A DNA stretch of 47,073 bases from Lachnospiraceae bacterium (GCA_024695225.1 JAILIO010000030.1:1-47073); one strand, 5' to 3'. Positions 1-7,328 are shown, counted from the first letter of the stretch. A program made the numbers and translations. The notes: a model not told the origin generated them from the letters alone.

Positions 1-244
1 AGTCGTCACCATCATAATCTTCGTCATCGTAGTCTTCGTCATCTTCATCATAGTCTTCATCGTATTCGTCATCGTCGTCGTAATCTTCATCATCATCGTC
101 GTCATCGTCGAAGTCGGAGCCCATTCTCGATCCGGAACCCGCAAGCCAGCCCCGGATATAATCCGGATCGTTGGAACGCATTCCCGAACCCAGTTTACCG
201 TCAAGATAACCATCATTTTCATCGAGAAGATCAAATGGATCCAT
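1..244 (-). CDS. Acidic Asp/Glu/Tyr-rich hypothetical protein, C-terminus beyond window
   Basis: The frame opens with ATG at 244, preceded by the ribosome binding site GAAAGGAG at good spacing, and runs off the window start after 81 codons. The first 40 residues (MDPFDLLDENDGYLDGKLGS and onward) look like an ordinary soluble segment. From about residue 43 the protein becomes an almost pure run of Asp, Glu and Tyr encoded by GAT, GAC, GAA and TAC codons. It lies 70 nt downstream of the alpha-CTD gene on the same strand and is probably the third gene of that operon. No family is recognised. The acidic tail resembles that of the zinc-ribbon protein at 29396-30316, but low-complexity similarity is not evidence of homology. 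Confidence 0.75.
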   Translation of the reverse strand, partial: MDPFDLLDENDGYLDGKLGSGMRSNDPDYIRGWLAGSGSRMGSDFDDDDDDDEDYDDDDEYDEDYDEDDEDYDDEDYDGDD

Positions 245-314
245 AACTTTCTCCTTTCACATATTTAAATATTTCCGTTGATTATACAGTGTGCTTATGG
301 ATTTGGCAAAGTTT

Positions 315-701
315 TCATTCGTCGGCGTCTTTATTTATCTCATAGATCATTTTCATGTAGTCCTTCCTCCTGTCAGAAGGCAGTTTGGAATAATGATAAT
401 AAAACAATTTGTGCTTGATCTCACTGGAACTTTTCTGCCCCAGGTTTCGTATCCGCGTAAGGCCGTCCTCCTCGGCAAGGATCTTCGTAAGTTCTTCTAT
501 ATTGGACACACCGGCCCTTTTCAGGCAGTTGAAAGACCTGACGGAGAGATCAAGATCCTCTATCTGTGTATTTTTTAATTCCTCCGACATTATCAGCCTG
601 AATTTAAACGGTTTTCCGTTCTGTTCATAAAGCCAGTCCCCCGCCTGTTCAGGCATATTGCTGTTCATATTTTCAATTATCGCCGTCTGATCCATTTTCA
701 T
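315..701 (-). CDS. Free RNA polymerase alpha C-terminal-domain-like protein
   Basis: This 128-residue protein contains one recognisable domain, at residues 48-100, closely resembling the C-terminal domain of the RNA polymerase alpha subunit (RpoA). The stretch DLSVRSFNCLKRAG (51-64) and the later NLGQKS (86-91) preserve the residues that in E. coli alpha contact UP-element DNA: R265, N268, C269, L270, K271, G296, K298 and S299. There is no alpha N-terminal dimerisation domain. The start is the ATG at 701, behind a strong GGAGG site; an in-frame ATG 21 codons upstream is disfavoured because it lies deeper in the Lrp gene. The first codons overlap the end of the Lrp gene by 29 nt, so the two are co-transcribed. 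It may bind promoter DNA or activators independently of polymerase. That role is inference. Confidence 0.8.
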   Translation of the reverse strand: MKMDQTAIIENMNSNMPEQAGDWLYEQNGKPFKFRLIMSEELKNTQIEDLDLSVRSFNCLKRAGVSNIEELTKILAEEDGLTRIRNLGQKSSSEIKHKLFYYHYSKLPSDRRKDYMKMIYEINKDADE

Positions 702-1212
702 CGTATTTTCCTCCTTTGGTTTCCCGGTTTCCGGAGTCCGGCAGAACTGCCCTGTCTGCGCCACGGGGAGATCTCTCGTCCCTGAGCACCGTGAGCACCG
801 TGTTGCTGTTCAGCCTCCGTATCCCCTTCGTGCTGTTGTACAGTTCCCTCATGCATCTGTACATTTCCTCCTGATCTTTTGTAAATCCGATGGCATGGAT
901 GCGGCATTCTCCTGTGGTCACATACACCCTTTTCAGCATTTCTATCCCGAGGACCCTCTCCTTCACCGTATCAAACTCTTCGGGAACAGCTTCAATATCT
1001 AAAAAGAACTGTCTGTATTCACTGTTCTTAGCCATATCGATCTCTGTCCTGTATCCTGCTATCACGCCGGATCTTTCCATGGCGTCCATCCGGTTTTTTA
1101 CCGTTACCCGGGACAGTCCCACTTTTTCACCTATCTCTGAATAAGTGAGCCTGGCGTTTTCCCTTATCAGGTCCAGGATCTTTTCGTCAACAGAGTCAAC
1201 ACTCCCTGCCAT
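673..1212 (-). CDS. Lrp/AsnC-family transcriptional regulator
   Basis: The protein has the AsnC-type winged helix-turn-helix at about residues 6-55 (key segment LTYSEIGEKVGLSRVTVKNR) followed by a RAM/Lrp ligand-binding domain at about 65-145. Members assemble as dimers to octamers and respond to amino acids. The ligand cannot be told from this sequence. The last 30 or so residues are charged, exceed the usual family length and overlap the alpha-CTD gene. The start ATG has a GGAGGAAGAGG site. Upstream lie a sigma-A-like promoter (1278-1306) and a perfect 20-bp palindrome over the expected transcription start, which fits autoregulation. It is the first gene of a three-gene operon. Confidence 0.88.
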   Translation of the reverse strand: MAGSVDSVDEKILDLIRENARLTYSEIGEKVGLSRVTVKNRMDAMERSGVIAGYRTEIDMAKNSEYRQFFLDIEAVPEEFDTVKERVLGIEMLKRVYVTTGECRIHAIGFTKDQEEMYRCMRELYNSTKGIRRLNSNTVLTVLRDERSPRGADRAVLPDSGNRETKGGKYDENGSDGDN

Positions 1213-1252
1213 ATTCCTCTTCCTCCAAAAGATCTTTTGCCGTCTGAGTTAC

Positions 1253-1272
1253 TGTATTTTCCGGAAAATACA
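1253..1272. promoter_or_regulatory. Perfect 20-bp palindrome, candidate autoregulatory operator of the Lrp gene
   Basis: TGTATTTTCCGGAAAATACA is its own reverse complement. It begins 5 nt downstream of the proposed -10 box of the Lrp-family gene and 41 nt upstream of its ATG, so it covers the expected transcription start. Its position and symmetry suit an operator bound by the encoded regulator. No binding data can be inferred beyond that. Confidence 0.6.
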
Positions 1273-1277
1273 ATAAG

Positions 1278-1306
1278 ATGATAACAAGCATCCAAAGCTC
1301 TGACAA
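1278..1306 (-). promoter_or_regulatory. Sigma-A-type promoter for the Lrp-alphaCTD operon
   Basis: On the minus strand TTGTCA (-35) and TATCAT (-10) are separated by 17 bp, each matching five of six consensus bases. The transcription start would fall near 1271, giving a leader of about 60 nt. Confidence 0.6.
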
Positions 1307-1451
1307 CCCGTGTTCTTACATAAATAAACACAAATCATTCATATTGTTCAAATATTATGTAAAGTTGTTACGATATGAAATATATGATTTAACGAATTGC
1401 AATCAGCAAGTGGCAGGAAGCCCCGGAATCCAGAAAATGACATACCGGTTC

Positions 1452-1499
1452 AAAGCCCAAAAGAGTCGGGCTGCCCCAATGTCCAAAAGGGGCAGGCCG
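1452..1499 (-). other. Two stem-loops downstream of tRNA-Thr, possible terminator or processing signal
   Basis: CTGCCCC (1471-1477) pairs with GGGGCAG (1489-1495), extended by CGG/CCG after one mismatch. A second stem AGCCC/GGGCT follows on the minus strand and is trailed by TTTGA. They lie 70-110 nt beyond the tRNA 3' end. The T tract is short, so a terminator role is only plausible. The remaining stretch between them and the Lrp promoter, about 1310-1450, is AT-rich with no recognisable gene. Confidence 0.4.
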
Positions 1500-1564
1500 G
1501 TTCTAAACGCAAAAAAATCAGGGCCCGGACGTCCCAAAGAGGATCCTCCGAAACCCTTTATCTT

Positions 1565-1637
1565 AGCTGGCGACCAGAATCGAACTGGTGACCTCCGCAC
1601 TACCAATGCGACGCACTACCGACTGTGCTACGCCAGC
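1565..1637 (-). tRNA. tRNA-Thr (anticodon GGT)
   Basis: The minus strand folds as a standard 73-nt cloverleaf. The acceptor arms are GCTGGCG and CGCCAGC, the D stem is GCAC/GTGC, and the anticodon stem TCGCA/TGCGG carries the loop TTGGTAG. The T arm is ACCAG-TTCGATT-CTGGT. The anticodon GGT reads ACC and ACT threonine codons. CCA is not encoded: the acceptor is followed by TA. A promoter lies just upstream, overlapping the end of the arginase-like gene. Confidence 0.96.
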
Positions 1638-1647
1638 GAACTTAGAT

Positions 1648-1677
1648 ACAATATCACAACACGGTCCCCATTGTCAA
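1648..1677 (-). promoter_or_regulatory. Promoter of tRNA-Thr
   Basis: On the minus strand a perfect TTGACA -35 box and TATTGT -10 box are 18 bp apart, ending 10 nt before the mature tRNA 5' end. The -35 box overlaps the stop codon of the upstream arginase-like gene. Confidence 0.6.
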
Positions 1678-2648
1678 TAATGATCCGACAAAAACCTGAG
1701 TATCCTCCCGTTCACTTCGTCATCCTTTTTCACATCGCTGTCATCTGCATAACGGTCCGGGCCGCCGCATATATCTATCCCCCTGACCTCGCATTTATCA
1801 AGCAGTATGCTCAGGTGTAAAAGGAACTCGTCAAGACTCATATGCCCCTGATCCCAGTTGGTCCTGACCTCATCCTCAGACAGCACATCCTTGTCCACAG
1901 ATATATACACAGGGGTGTTATGTAAACTATTTTCCACCGCAGCTTCAAATTCATTTATCGGCAATCTAAATGAGTTATGTAAATCATATGCCGCTGCGTC
2001 CTCGGATTTATTTGCCTGAGATTTTGCAAGATTATGTAAACTGTAATCGTTTGTATCTCCGCATTTGTTCGACAAGTTTATTTGAGAGTTATGTAAACCG
2101 GTTCCCGCAGTGCCCTCAAGCCTGCACCCCCGGGCAATTGACGGATTATGTAAACCGTGTCCCATCTCATCCCCGGTTTCGTTCACAGAGTGTGAAAATG
2201 CATTATGTAAATCATTACTCTCCACTTCCCCCGAGATCACAACCTCATCCGAGTTAACCCAGATAGTCTTATGTAAACCGCTTAACCTGTCTTCCGCTTC
2301 CTTCACCCAGGATCCGCAGGACAAGAGACCTCCGAAAGCGGCATCCTGACGGTCGCTGTGATTGTCAAAGTAAATAAGGGCATAGTCCATGCCCTTCTCC
2401 ATAACAGCCTCCATCCATAAAAGGCTCATATAATGATAGTTTCCGTTGTCTATAAAATGGATACGGGATGACAGGTTACCTTCCATCAGTTCTTGAAACC
2501 GGGTCTCCGAATCCTCCGAGCAATACCCGTTTGCCCCGGAAACCCCTGTCAGATCATGAAATACCGCAATGTTGTCTTCCAGATATCTGTGATAAAAGTT
2601 TTCCCTGTCATATATACCTGACAGGCTCATCACTGCAATATCAGCCAT
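1674..2648 (-). CDS. Arginase/ureohydrolase-fold protein with six inserted LHN repeats
   Basis: Two conserved blocks recall the arginase family. YFDNHSDRQ (93-101) resembles the metal-binding DxHxD motif (D95, H97, D99), and YISVDKDVLSEDE (248-260) resembles the SxDxD motif (D252, D254). A GGPDRY segment follows near the C-terminus. Between the blocks, residues 147-245 consist of units beginning LHN at positions 147, 166, 185, 204, 223 and 242, an exact 19-residue spacing. The units diverge elsewhere, except for a frequent N-[EK] near position 10 and an acidic residue near 14. The rest of the protein is compact and family-like, so the array appears to be an in-frame expansion of one loop. The start overlaps the end of sigH by 8 nt, implying translational coupling. 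Substrate unknown; whether the protein is still an active hydrolase is uncertain. Confidence 0.75.
   Translation of the reverse strand: MADIAVMSLSGIYDRENFYHRYLEDNIAVFHDLTGVSGANGYCSEDSETRFQELMEGNLSSRIHFIDNGNYHYMSLLWMEAVMEKGMDYALIYFDNHSDRQDAAFGGLLSCGSWVKEAEDRLSGLHKTIWVNSDEVVISGEVESNDLHNAFSHSVNETGDEMGHGLHNPSIARGCRLEGTAGTGLHNSQINLSNKCGDTNDYSLHNLAKSQANKSEDAAAYDLHNSFRLPINEFEAAVENSLHNTPVYISVDKDVLSEDEVRTNWDQGHMSLDEFLLHLSILLDKCEVRGIDICGGPDRYADDSDVKKDDEVNGRILRFLSDHY
1918..2277 (-). repeat. In-frame array with a conserved 9-bp core at 57-bp intervals
   Basis: The plus-strand core TTATGTAAA starts at 1918, 1975, 2032, 2089, 2146, 2203 and 2269. The spacing is exactly 57 bp five times and then 66 bp. The core is invariant at the DNA level although each intervening segment of about 48 bp is different. 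It encodes Leu-His-Asn (TTA CAT AA.), except at 2269 where it gives Leu-His-Lys. The period is a multiple of three, so the host gene stays open. Confidence 0.9.
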
Positions 2649-3231
2649 CTTCCATGGCGCTCCTGAGCTTGTGCCTAACCCGCTGCATGGCGTTGTCCAC
2701 GCTTTTCCCCGTGGTTCCCACCACCGCGGCGGCCTCTTCTCCTCTTATACCCACGATATAGAGGTCACACACCCTGCGTTCCATAGGTGTCAGTTTGCTG
2801 TCCAGGGCGGAAAGGATCTCCTGCATCTGTTCCCTCTCTATCACGGCCATCTCGGGACTGTCCTGCAGTTTCTGGGATATCACGTCCAGCAGGAACTGGT
2901 CCCCATCATCATCTGTCTGATAAATAGGGACGTAATCGTTAAGGGGAGCATTCTTGTATCTTCTGGAACTCTGAACTGCCTTGTACATCTGCCTCGACAC
3001 ACAGAGTGCGGCAAATGTGGCAAAAGACGCGCCCCTGGAGGGGTCATAATCCCTTGTGGCGCTGAAGAGCCCTATCATGCCTTCCTGGATAAGGTCTTCC
3101 CTGTCGCCGCCCAGGATATACATTTTCATAGCCCTGCTACGGACAAGCCCCTTATATCTGTCCATCAGGATATCTATGGCAGTATTGTCTCCCAGTCTCA
3201 GATCGCTTATGAGTTCTTCGTCACTCTTCAT
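2641..3231 (-). CDS. sigH: RNA polymerase sigma factor SigH (sigma-70 family)
   Basis: The 196-residue protein has sigma region 2 (EDLIQEGMIGLFSATRDYDP, about 46-65, followed by SFATFAALCVSRQM) and a region 4 helix-turn-helix near the C-terminus (GIRGEEAAAVVGTTGKSVDN). This is the pattern of SigH/Spo0H, which in Bacillus and Clostridia directs early stationary-phase and sporulation genes. The order cysS-mrnC-rlmB-sigH is the conserved Firmicutes arrangement and supports the assignment strongly. The start codon overlaps the rlmB stop in an ATGA junction. The downstream arginase-like gene overlaps its end. Confidence 0.93.
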   Translation of the reverse strand: MKSDEELISDLRLGDNTAIDILMDRYKGLVRSRAMKMYILGGDREDLIQEGMIGLFSATRDYDPSRGASFATFAALCVSRQMYKAVQSSRRYKNAPLNDYVPIYQTDDDGDQFLLDVISQKLQDSPEMAVIEREQMQEILSALDSKLTPMERRVCDLYIVGIRGEEAAAVVGTTGKSVDNAMQRVRHKLRSAMEDG

Positions 3232-4280
3232 TTGCCGGCCCTTCTCTGCCTGACTATCTCATAGGAGAGGACCCCGCATGCCACGGATGCATTCAGGGAT
3301 TCAGTCCTGCCGAGAAGAGGCACAGAAGCCTTCATATCGCACTTCTCAGACACCAGTCTGGACACGCCTTTACCTTCATTGCCGATCACGAGAGCTATCT
3401 TTCCCGTAAGGTTCAGATCGTACATGGGTGTTCCGTCCATATCCGCGCACACCGCCCACAAACCGTGTTTCTTTAACTTTTCGATGGTCTGGGATAGATT
3501 TGTGACCTTGCACACGGGGATGTGGTTCACAGCCCCTGCAGAAGCCCTGCCCACGGTGGATGTCAGGGGTACTGCCCTGTCCTTTGGTATGACGACCGCG
3601 TCGGCTCCGCAGCAGTCCGCAGTCCTTATTATCGCTCCGAGATTATGAGGATCGACGATCCCATCCAGGATGATGATGAAGGCCTCCTTGTCTTCCCTGT
3701 CAAGCCTGATCATCACATCATCCAGATCTGCGTATGAATACTCGGACACGATGGCGATAACCCCCTGGTGATCCCCCTGTCCGCCGTGCTTTACGGATAT
3801 CCCGTCCAGCACCTGCCTGGGAACGGTCCTGAAGGGGATGCCCCTTTTCACCGTCCTCTCCCTGATGGAAGATATGGTCTCATCCCTGAGGCCTTCCTGG
3901 AAATAAACCCTCTCCACGGTACGGCCGGAATTGATGGCTTCCCTCACAGGATTTCTGCCTTCCGCAAGACACTCATCGCGTACCGCTTCCGCTTCGCTGT
4001 CTGCGGATGAGCGCAGATCTTTCAAAGCAAAGCCCGCACTATTCAGGTCTTTATTTCCCTGTTCAGGGCGGGGCGCATTTCGCAGCCGTTCTTTGCCCTT
4101 TATCCCCGATCCATCCCGGCTTTTTTCACCGCGTTTCTGAAAAGATCCATGAACCTGCCCGCTTTTCCCGTGAGATACAGATACCCCGCCAGAGCTTCCA
4201 GCCCCGTGGCCTTTCTGTAATCCGTCACGCTTGCGTTCTTTGACCTGGTGTTTGACTTCGCGTTTCTTCCTCTCCGGCAT
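3228..4280 (-). CDS. rlmB: 23S rRNA 2'-O-methyltransferase RlmB (TrmH/SpoU family)
   Basis: It methylates the ribose of a guanosine in 23S rRNA (G2251 in E. coli numbering) using S-adenosylmethionine. The SPOUT motifs are all present in the C-terminal half: NLGAIIRTADCCGADAVV, ALVIGNEGKGVSRLV and VPLLGRTESLNASVA. The substrate-binding segment starts near residue 105 (CLAEGRNPVREAI). The first 100 residues are basic, rich in Gly, Ser, Lys and Arg, and lie largely over the end of mrnC in another frame (181-nt overlap). The ATG at 4280 has a GGAAAAGGAAG site, and no convincing later in-frame start is seen. The long extension is therefore probably real but may be functionally unimportant. Confidence 0.92.
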   Translation of the reverse strand: MPERKKREVKHQVKERKRDGLQKGHGAGSSGGVSVSHGKSGQVHGSFQKRGEKSRDGSGIKGKERLRNAPRPEQGNKDLNSAGFALKDLRSSADSEAEAVRDECLAEGRNPVREAINSGRTVERVYFQEGLRDETISSIRERTVKRGIPFRTVPRQVLDGISVKHGGQGDHQGVIAIVSEYSYADLDDVMIRLDREDKEAFIIILDGIVDPHNLGAIIRTADCCGADAVVIPKDRAVPLTSTVGRASAGAVNHIPVCKVTNLSQTIEKLKKHGLWAVCADMDGTPMYDLNLTGKIALVIGNEGKGVSRLVSEKCDMKASVPLLGRTESLNASVACGVLSYEIVRQRRAGK

Positions 4281-4546
4281 ACTTCCTTTTCCTCATCGGT
4301 GAGTTCATCATACATGACCCGAAGCAGTTCAGCCTGGGACTGCGCATTTACAAATGAAACCGTCTTTTTGTGCAGTTTTGACGCCGGCAGTTTCTGCGAC
4401 ATTGTGACATAGCTTCTCACATACAGTTCAATAAAGGCGTCGCCCACATAGGCAAGGGCAAGGGGCGAGTACTCACCGATGTTTCGCTCCCCGATCCCAA
4501 AAGCCTCCGAAGCGCCTTTCCTTATGTCGCCCTGGCTCTCTTCCAT
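4100..4546 (-). CDS. mrnC: Mini-ribonuclease 3 (23S rRNA maturation)
   Basis: MrnC is an RNase III-like dimer lacking the double-stranded-RNA-binding domain that trims 23S rRNA precursors in Firmicutes. The 148-residue length fits. The catalytic segment LAYVGDAFIELYVRSYV (31-47, with D36) and the late ATGLEALAGYLYLTGK motif are typical. It overlaps the end of cysS by 25 nt, the usual cysS-mrnC arrangement. Its last 60 codons also encode the rlmB N-terminal extension. Confidence 0.93.
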   Translation of the reverse strand: MEESQGDIRKGASEAFGIGERNIGEYSPLALAYVGDAFIELYVRSYVTMSQKLPASKLHKKTVSFVNAQSQAELLRVMYDELTDEEKEVCRRGRNAKSNTRSKNASVTDYRKATGLEALAGYLYLTGKAGRFMDLFRNAVKKAGMDRG

Positions 4547-5946
4547 TTAACTCCGTCCTTTGTATCCTCCAGGATGATACCCATCTCCTTGAGAGTATCC
4601 CTAATCTCATCCGCCCTGGCAAAATTTTTGTCTTTCCTGGCCTGCTGCCTCTCTTCTATCAGGCTTTCTATGCCGGAATCGCTGAGTTCCTCTTTCTCCC
4701 TGAACACGATGAGCCCCAGCACATCCGTAAGCTCTTTCAGCAGGTCCTTAAGTTTCCCCAGATATTCTGCAGACGCGCCTTCGTGCATATTGGAATTTAT
4801 GAACCTCACCAGATCAAATACGGCTGCAATGGCATCCGCCGTGTTCAGATCGTCATCCATCACTTCGATAAAGGACTCCCTGAACCTGCCTGCCTCCTCC
4901 AGAAGCTTTTCTTCGTCAGGAGTGACCCCGGTCTTGTCAGCCTTTTCCATTCTGAAGGAAATATCCTCTGCGCAGTTTACTATCCTCGTATAGCCGTTTT
5001 CCGCATTCTGCATAAGCTCGGCTGAAAAATTTAAGGGGTTTCTGTAATGAGCGCTGAGCATAAAGAACCTGAGCACCTGTGGATCATACTTTTTAAGGAT
5101 ATCCCTGACGGTGAAAAAATTCCCCGCAGACTTTGACATCTTATGGCTGTCGATGTTCAGGAAGGCGTTGTGCATCCAGTACTTTGCAAAAGGTTCGTTG
5201 CCTGTGGCGGCTTCCGACTGGGCGATCTCATTTTCATGGTGGGGGAACACCAGATCCTCCCCGCCTCCGTGGATATCCATGCTGTCGCCGAGATATTTGC
5301 GGCTCATGACAGAACACTCTATATGCCATCCGGGGCGTCCCTGGCACCAGGGGCTCTCCCAGTAGGGTTCCCCCTCCTTCTTGGGTTTCCAGAGGACAAA
5401 GTCAAGGGGATCCTCCTTCTGATCCTCACCTGTGACCAGCAGGGCTCTCTCTCCGCTCCTCAGATCGTCGATGTCCTTATGGGAGAGTTTCCCGTAATCC
5501 CGGAACTTCCTGGTCCTGTAGTACACCGTTCCATCCTCGGCCCTGTAGGCAAAGCCCTTGTCGATCAGAGTGCTGATCATATCTATCATCCCGTCTATCT
5601 CTTCAGTCGCCTTGGGATGAACCGTGGCGGGAAGTATATTGAGAGATGCCATGTCCTTTTTGCATTCAGCTATATATCTCTCCGAGATCACAGAAGGATC
5701 CACTCCCTCTTCATTTGCAGCCTTTATTATCTTGTCGTCCACATCGGTGAAATTTGAAACATAGTTCACCTTGTAACCGCGATACTCAAAATATCTCCTG
5801 ACTGTGTCGAAGAATATCATGGGCCTTGCGTTTCCTATGTGAATGAGGTTGTATACCGTGGGACCGCAGACATACATCCTGACGACCCCCGGTTCAATGG
5901 TCTCAAACTCCTCTTTCTGTTTGGACATGGTGTTGTAAACTTTCAT
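4522..5946 (-). CDS. cysS: Cysteinyl-tRNA synthetase
   Basis: This class I synthetase charges tRNA-Cys. The signature HIGN lies at residues 36-39 and HKMSKSAGNFF is in the second half. C27 together with the later HIECS and HHENE segments forms the expected zinc site. At 474 residues it has normal length. The ATG has an AGGAG site. It sits 73 nt downstream of cysE on the same strand, so cysteine synthesis and cysteine charging are probably co-expressed. No T-box leader is visible upstream of either gene. Confidence 0.97.
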   Translation of the reverse strand: MKVYNTMSKQKEEFETIEPGVVRMYVCGPTVYNLIHIGNARPMIFFDTVRRYFEYRGYKVNYVSNFTDVDDKIIKAANEEGVDPSVISERYIAECKKDMASLNILPATVHPKATEEIDGMIDMISTLIDKGFAYRAEDGTVYYRTRKFRDYGKLSHKDIDDLRSGERALLVTGEDQKEDPLDFVLWKPKKEGEPYWESPWCQGRPGWHIECSVMSRKYLGDSMDIHGGGEDLVFPHHENEIAQSEAATGNEPFAKYWMHNAFLNIDSHKMSKSAGNFFTVRDILKKYDPQVLRFFMLSAHYRNPLNFSAELMQNAENGYTRIVNCAEDISFRMEKADKTGVTPDEEKLLEEAGRFRESFIEVMDDDLNTADAIAAVFDLVRFINSNMHEGASAEYLGKLKDLLKELTDVLGLIVFREKEELSDSGIESLIEERQQARKDKNFARADEIRDTLKEMGIILEDTKDGVKWKRARAT

Positions 5947-6019
5947 AGTGATATATCTCCTTTTTCAGATCATTCACCGGTATCTGAAAAGCGCCACCGG
6001 TGTTTTCAAAAATCCGCGT

Positions 6020-6694
6020 TCATTTCCCTTTGGAGGCCTGTAGGTCCTTAAGCATCTCCTCCATATCCAGGATCTTCTGGGTAAGCTCTTCGTTTTCTCT
6101 CTTGATCCTGGCTATGTCATCCATGACAGGGTCGGGAAGATGCACCTGGTCCAGTTCATCCTGGGGCAGGGCCTTGTTGTTTCGTCTGACCACACGGCCG
6201 GGAACTCCTACCACAGTGGAATTTTCGGGAACCTCCTCCAGCACCACGGAGCCCGCGCCGATCTTTGAATTGTCCCCTATCTTAAAAGACCCCAGAACCT
6301 TGGCCCCTGCGCTGATCATAACATTATTTCCGATGGTGGGATGCCGCTTCCCGTGCTCCTTGCCGGTACCCCCCAGGGTCACTCCCTGGTAAAGAGTCAC
6401 ATTATCTCCGATTATGGTGGTCTCTCCGATGATAACGCCGTTTCCGTGGTCTATGAAAAAGCCCCTGCCGATCCGGGCTCCCGGATGTATCTCTATACCT
6501 GTGGCTCTGGCAGCCCTCTGGGAGATCAGCCTGGCCCAGAAATAATGACCCTTGAGGTAGAGTTTGTGCGCCCTCCTGTAGCTTCTTATGACCCTGTAAC
6601 TGGGGTACAGAAACACCTCCATGATGGAGTGGATAGCCGGATCCCGCTCCTTTATTACCTCATACTCTTCTTTCAGTTCCTTGAAAAAACCCAT
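6020..6694 (-). CDS. cysE: Serine O-acetyltransferase (cysteine biosynthesis)
   Basis: CysE makes O-acetylserine from serine and acetyl-CoA, the committed step of cysteine synthesis. The left-handed beta-helix hexapeptide region is clear (HPGARIGRGFFIDHGNGVII, then GETTIIGDNVTLYQGVTLGG). It includes the catalytic His of DHGNG. The last 30 residues (RIKRENEELTQKILDMEEML) form a predicted coiled-coil tail. The gene follows ispF across an 11-bp tandem array and precedes cysS. Confidence 0.96.
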   Translation of the reverse strand: MGFFKELKEEYEVIKERDPAIHSIMEVFLYPSYRVIRSYRRAHKLYLKGHYFWARLISQRAARATGIEIHPGARIGRGFFIDHGNGVIIGETTIIGDNVTLYQGVTLGGTGKEHGKRHPTIGNNVMISAGAKVLGSFKIGDNSKIGAGSVVLEEVPENSTVVGVPGRVVRRNNKALPQDELDQVHLPDPVMDDIARIKRENEELTQKILDMEEMLKDLQASKGK

Positions 6695-6703
6695 TTCATT
6701 CCC

Positions 6704-6797
6704 TTCAGTCTGAATTCAGTCCGGATTCAGTTTGCATTCAATTTTTTACTCACTCCGAATTCAGTTTGGATTCAGTCACTTCAGTCCGGATTCTGTT
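6704..6797. repeat. Degenerate 11-bp tandem array at the ispF-cysE junction
   Basis: About seven copies of TTCAGTyyGgA run head to tail (TTCAGTCTGAA, TTCAGTCCGGA, TTCAGTTTGCA and variants), with one interrupted stretch. The array spans the ispF stop codon, supplies its last residues and reaches to within 10 nt of the cysE start. Because 11 is not a multiple of three, copy-number change would alter the ispF C-terminus. Confidence 0.8.
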
Positions 6798-7328
6798 AGG
6801 ACAGCCGGGACACCCCGGGCACCCTGCAGCGGAAGGATCAAAAGACATTCCATCCTGTACTGCGCTCAGCAGACACACTGCAGAAGCCGCGATCCCCTCG
6901 CCTCTGCCTGTAAACCCAAGCCCTTCCTCTGTGGTGGCTTTTACGCTCACCTGGGATACATCTATATCCAGGGCATCAGCCATATTTTTCCGCATTTCGT
7001 CTATATAGGGTCTGAGCTTAGGCCGTTCACACATTATAACCGAATCGATATTCTCTATAAGCATGCCTTCCCGGCGGACCATATTTCCCACTTCTTTTAA
7101 CAGACTTACGGAATCGGCATCCTTATATCTGCTGTCGGTATCCGGGAAATGAAGGCCGATATCTCCCATAGCCATGGCCCCCAGCAGAGCATCCATAACA
7201 GCGTGGACCAGGACATCCGCGTCCGAATGCCCTATAAGGCCTTTTTCAAAGGGGATGTCTACTCCTCCTATGATCAGTTTCCTGCCTTCTCCCAGCTTAT
7301 GAACATCGTATCCGTTTCCGATCCTCAT
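6750..7328 (-). CDS. ispF: 2-C-methyl-D-erythritol 2,4-cyclodiphosphate synthase
   Basis: IspF catalyses the cyclisation step of the MEP isoprenoid pathway. Metal ligands D8 and H10 (YDVHKLGEG) and H42 (HSDADVLVHAVMDALLG) are in place, and TTEEGLGFTGRGEGIAA closes the fold. The family usually ends near residue 160. Here about 30 more residues follow, including the triplet repeat GCPGCPGCP and a tail encoded by the adjacent 11-bp array. The extension is probably dispensable. The ribosome binding site is AGAAGGA. Confidence 0.96.
   Translation of the reverse strand: MRIGNGYDVHKLGEGRKLIIGGVDIPFEKGLIGHSDADVLVHAVMDALLGAMAMGDIGLHFPDTDSRYKDADSVSLLKEVGNMVRREGMLIENIDSVIMCERPKLRPYIDEMRKNMADALDIDVSQVSVKATTEEGLGFTGRGEGIAASAVCLLSAVQDGMSFDPSAAGCPGCPGCPNRIRTEVTESKLNSE

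Noticed and set aside
1278..1820. Plus-strand protein across the tRNA region
   Set aside because: The frame runs through tRNA-Thr and the antisense of a real gene, has no ribosome binding site and shows no family similarity.
1918..2277. CRISPR-like array or intergenic repeat
   Set aside because: The repeat core is only 9-12 bp, the period is a multiple of three, and the array lies in a well-formed arginase-like reading frame.
5975..6003. Terminator between cysE and cysS
   Set aside because: CACCGGT/ACCGGTG pairs over 7 bp, but on the minus strand no T tract follows, and the genes look co-transcribed.
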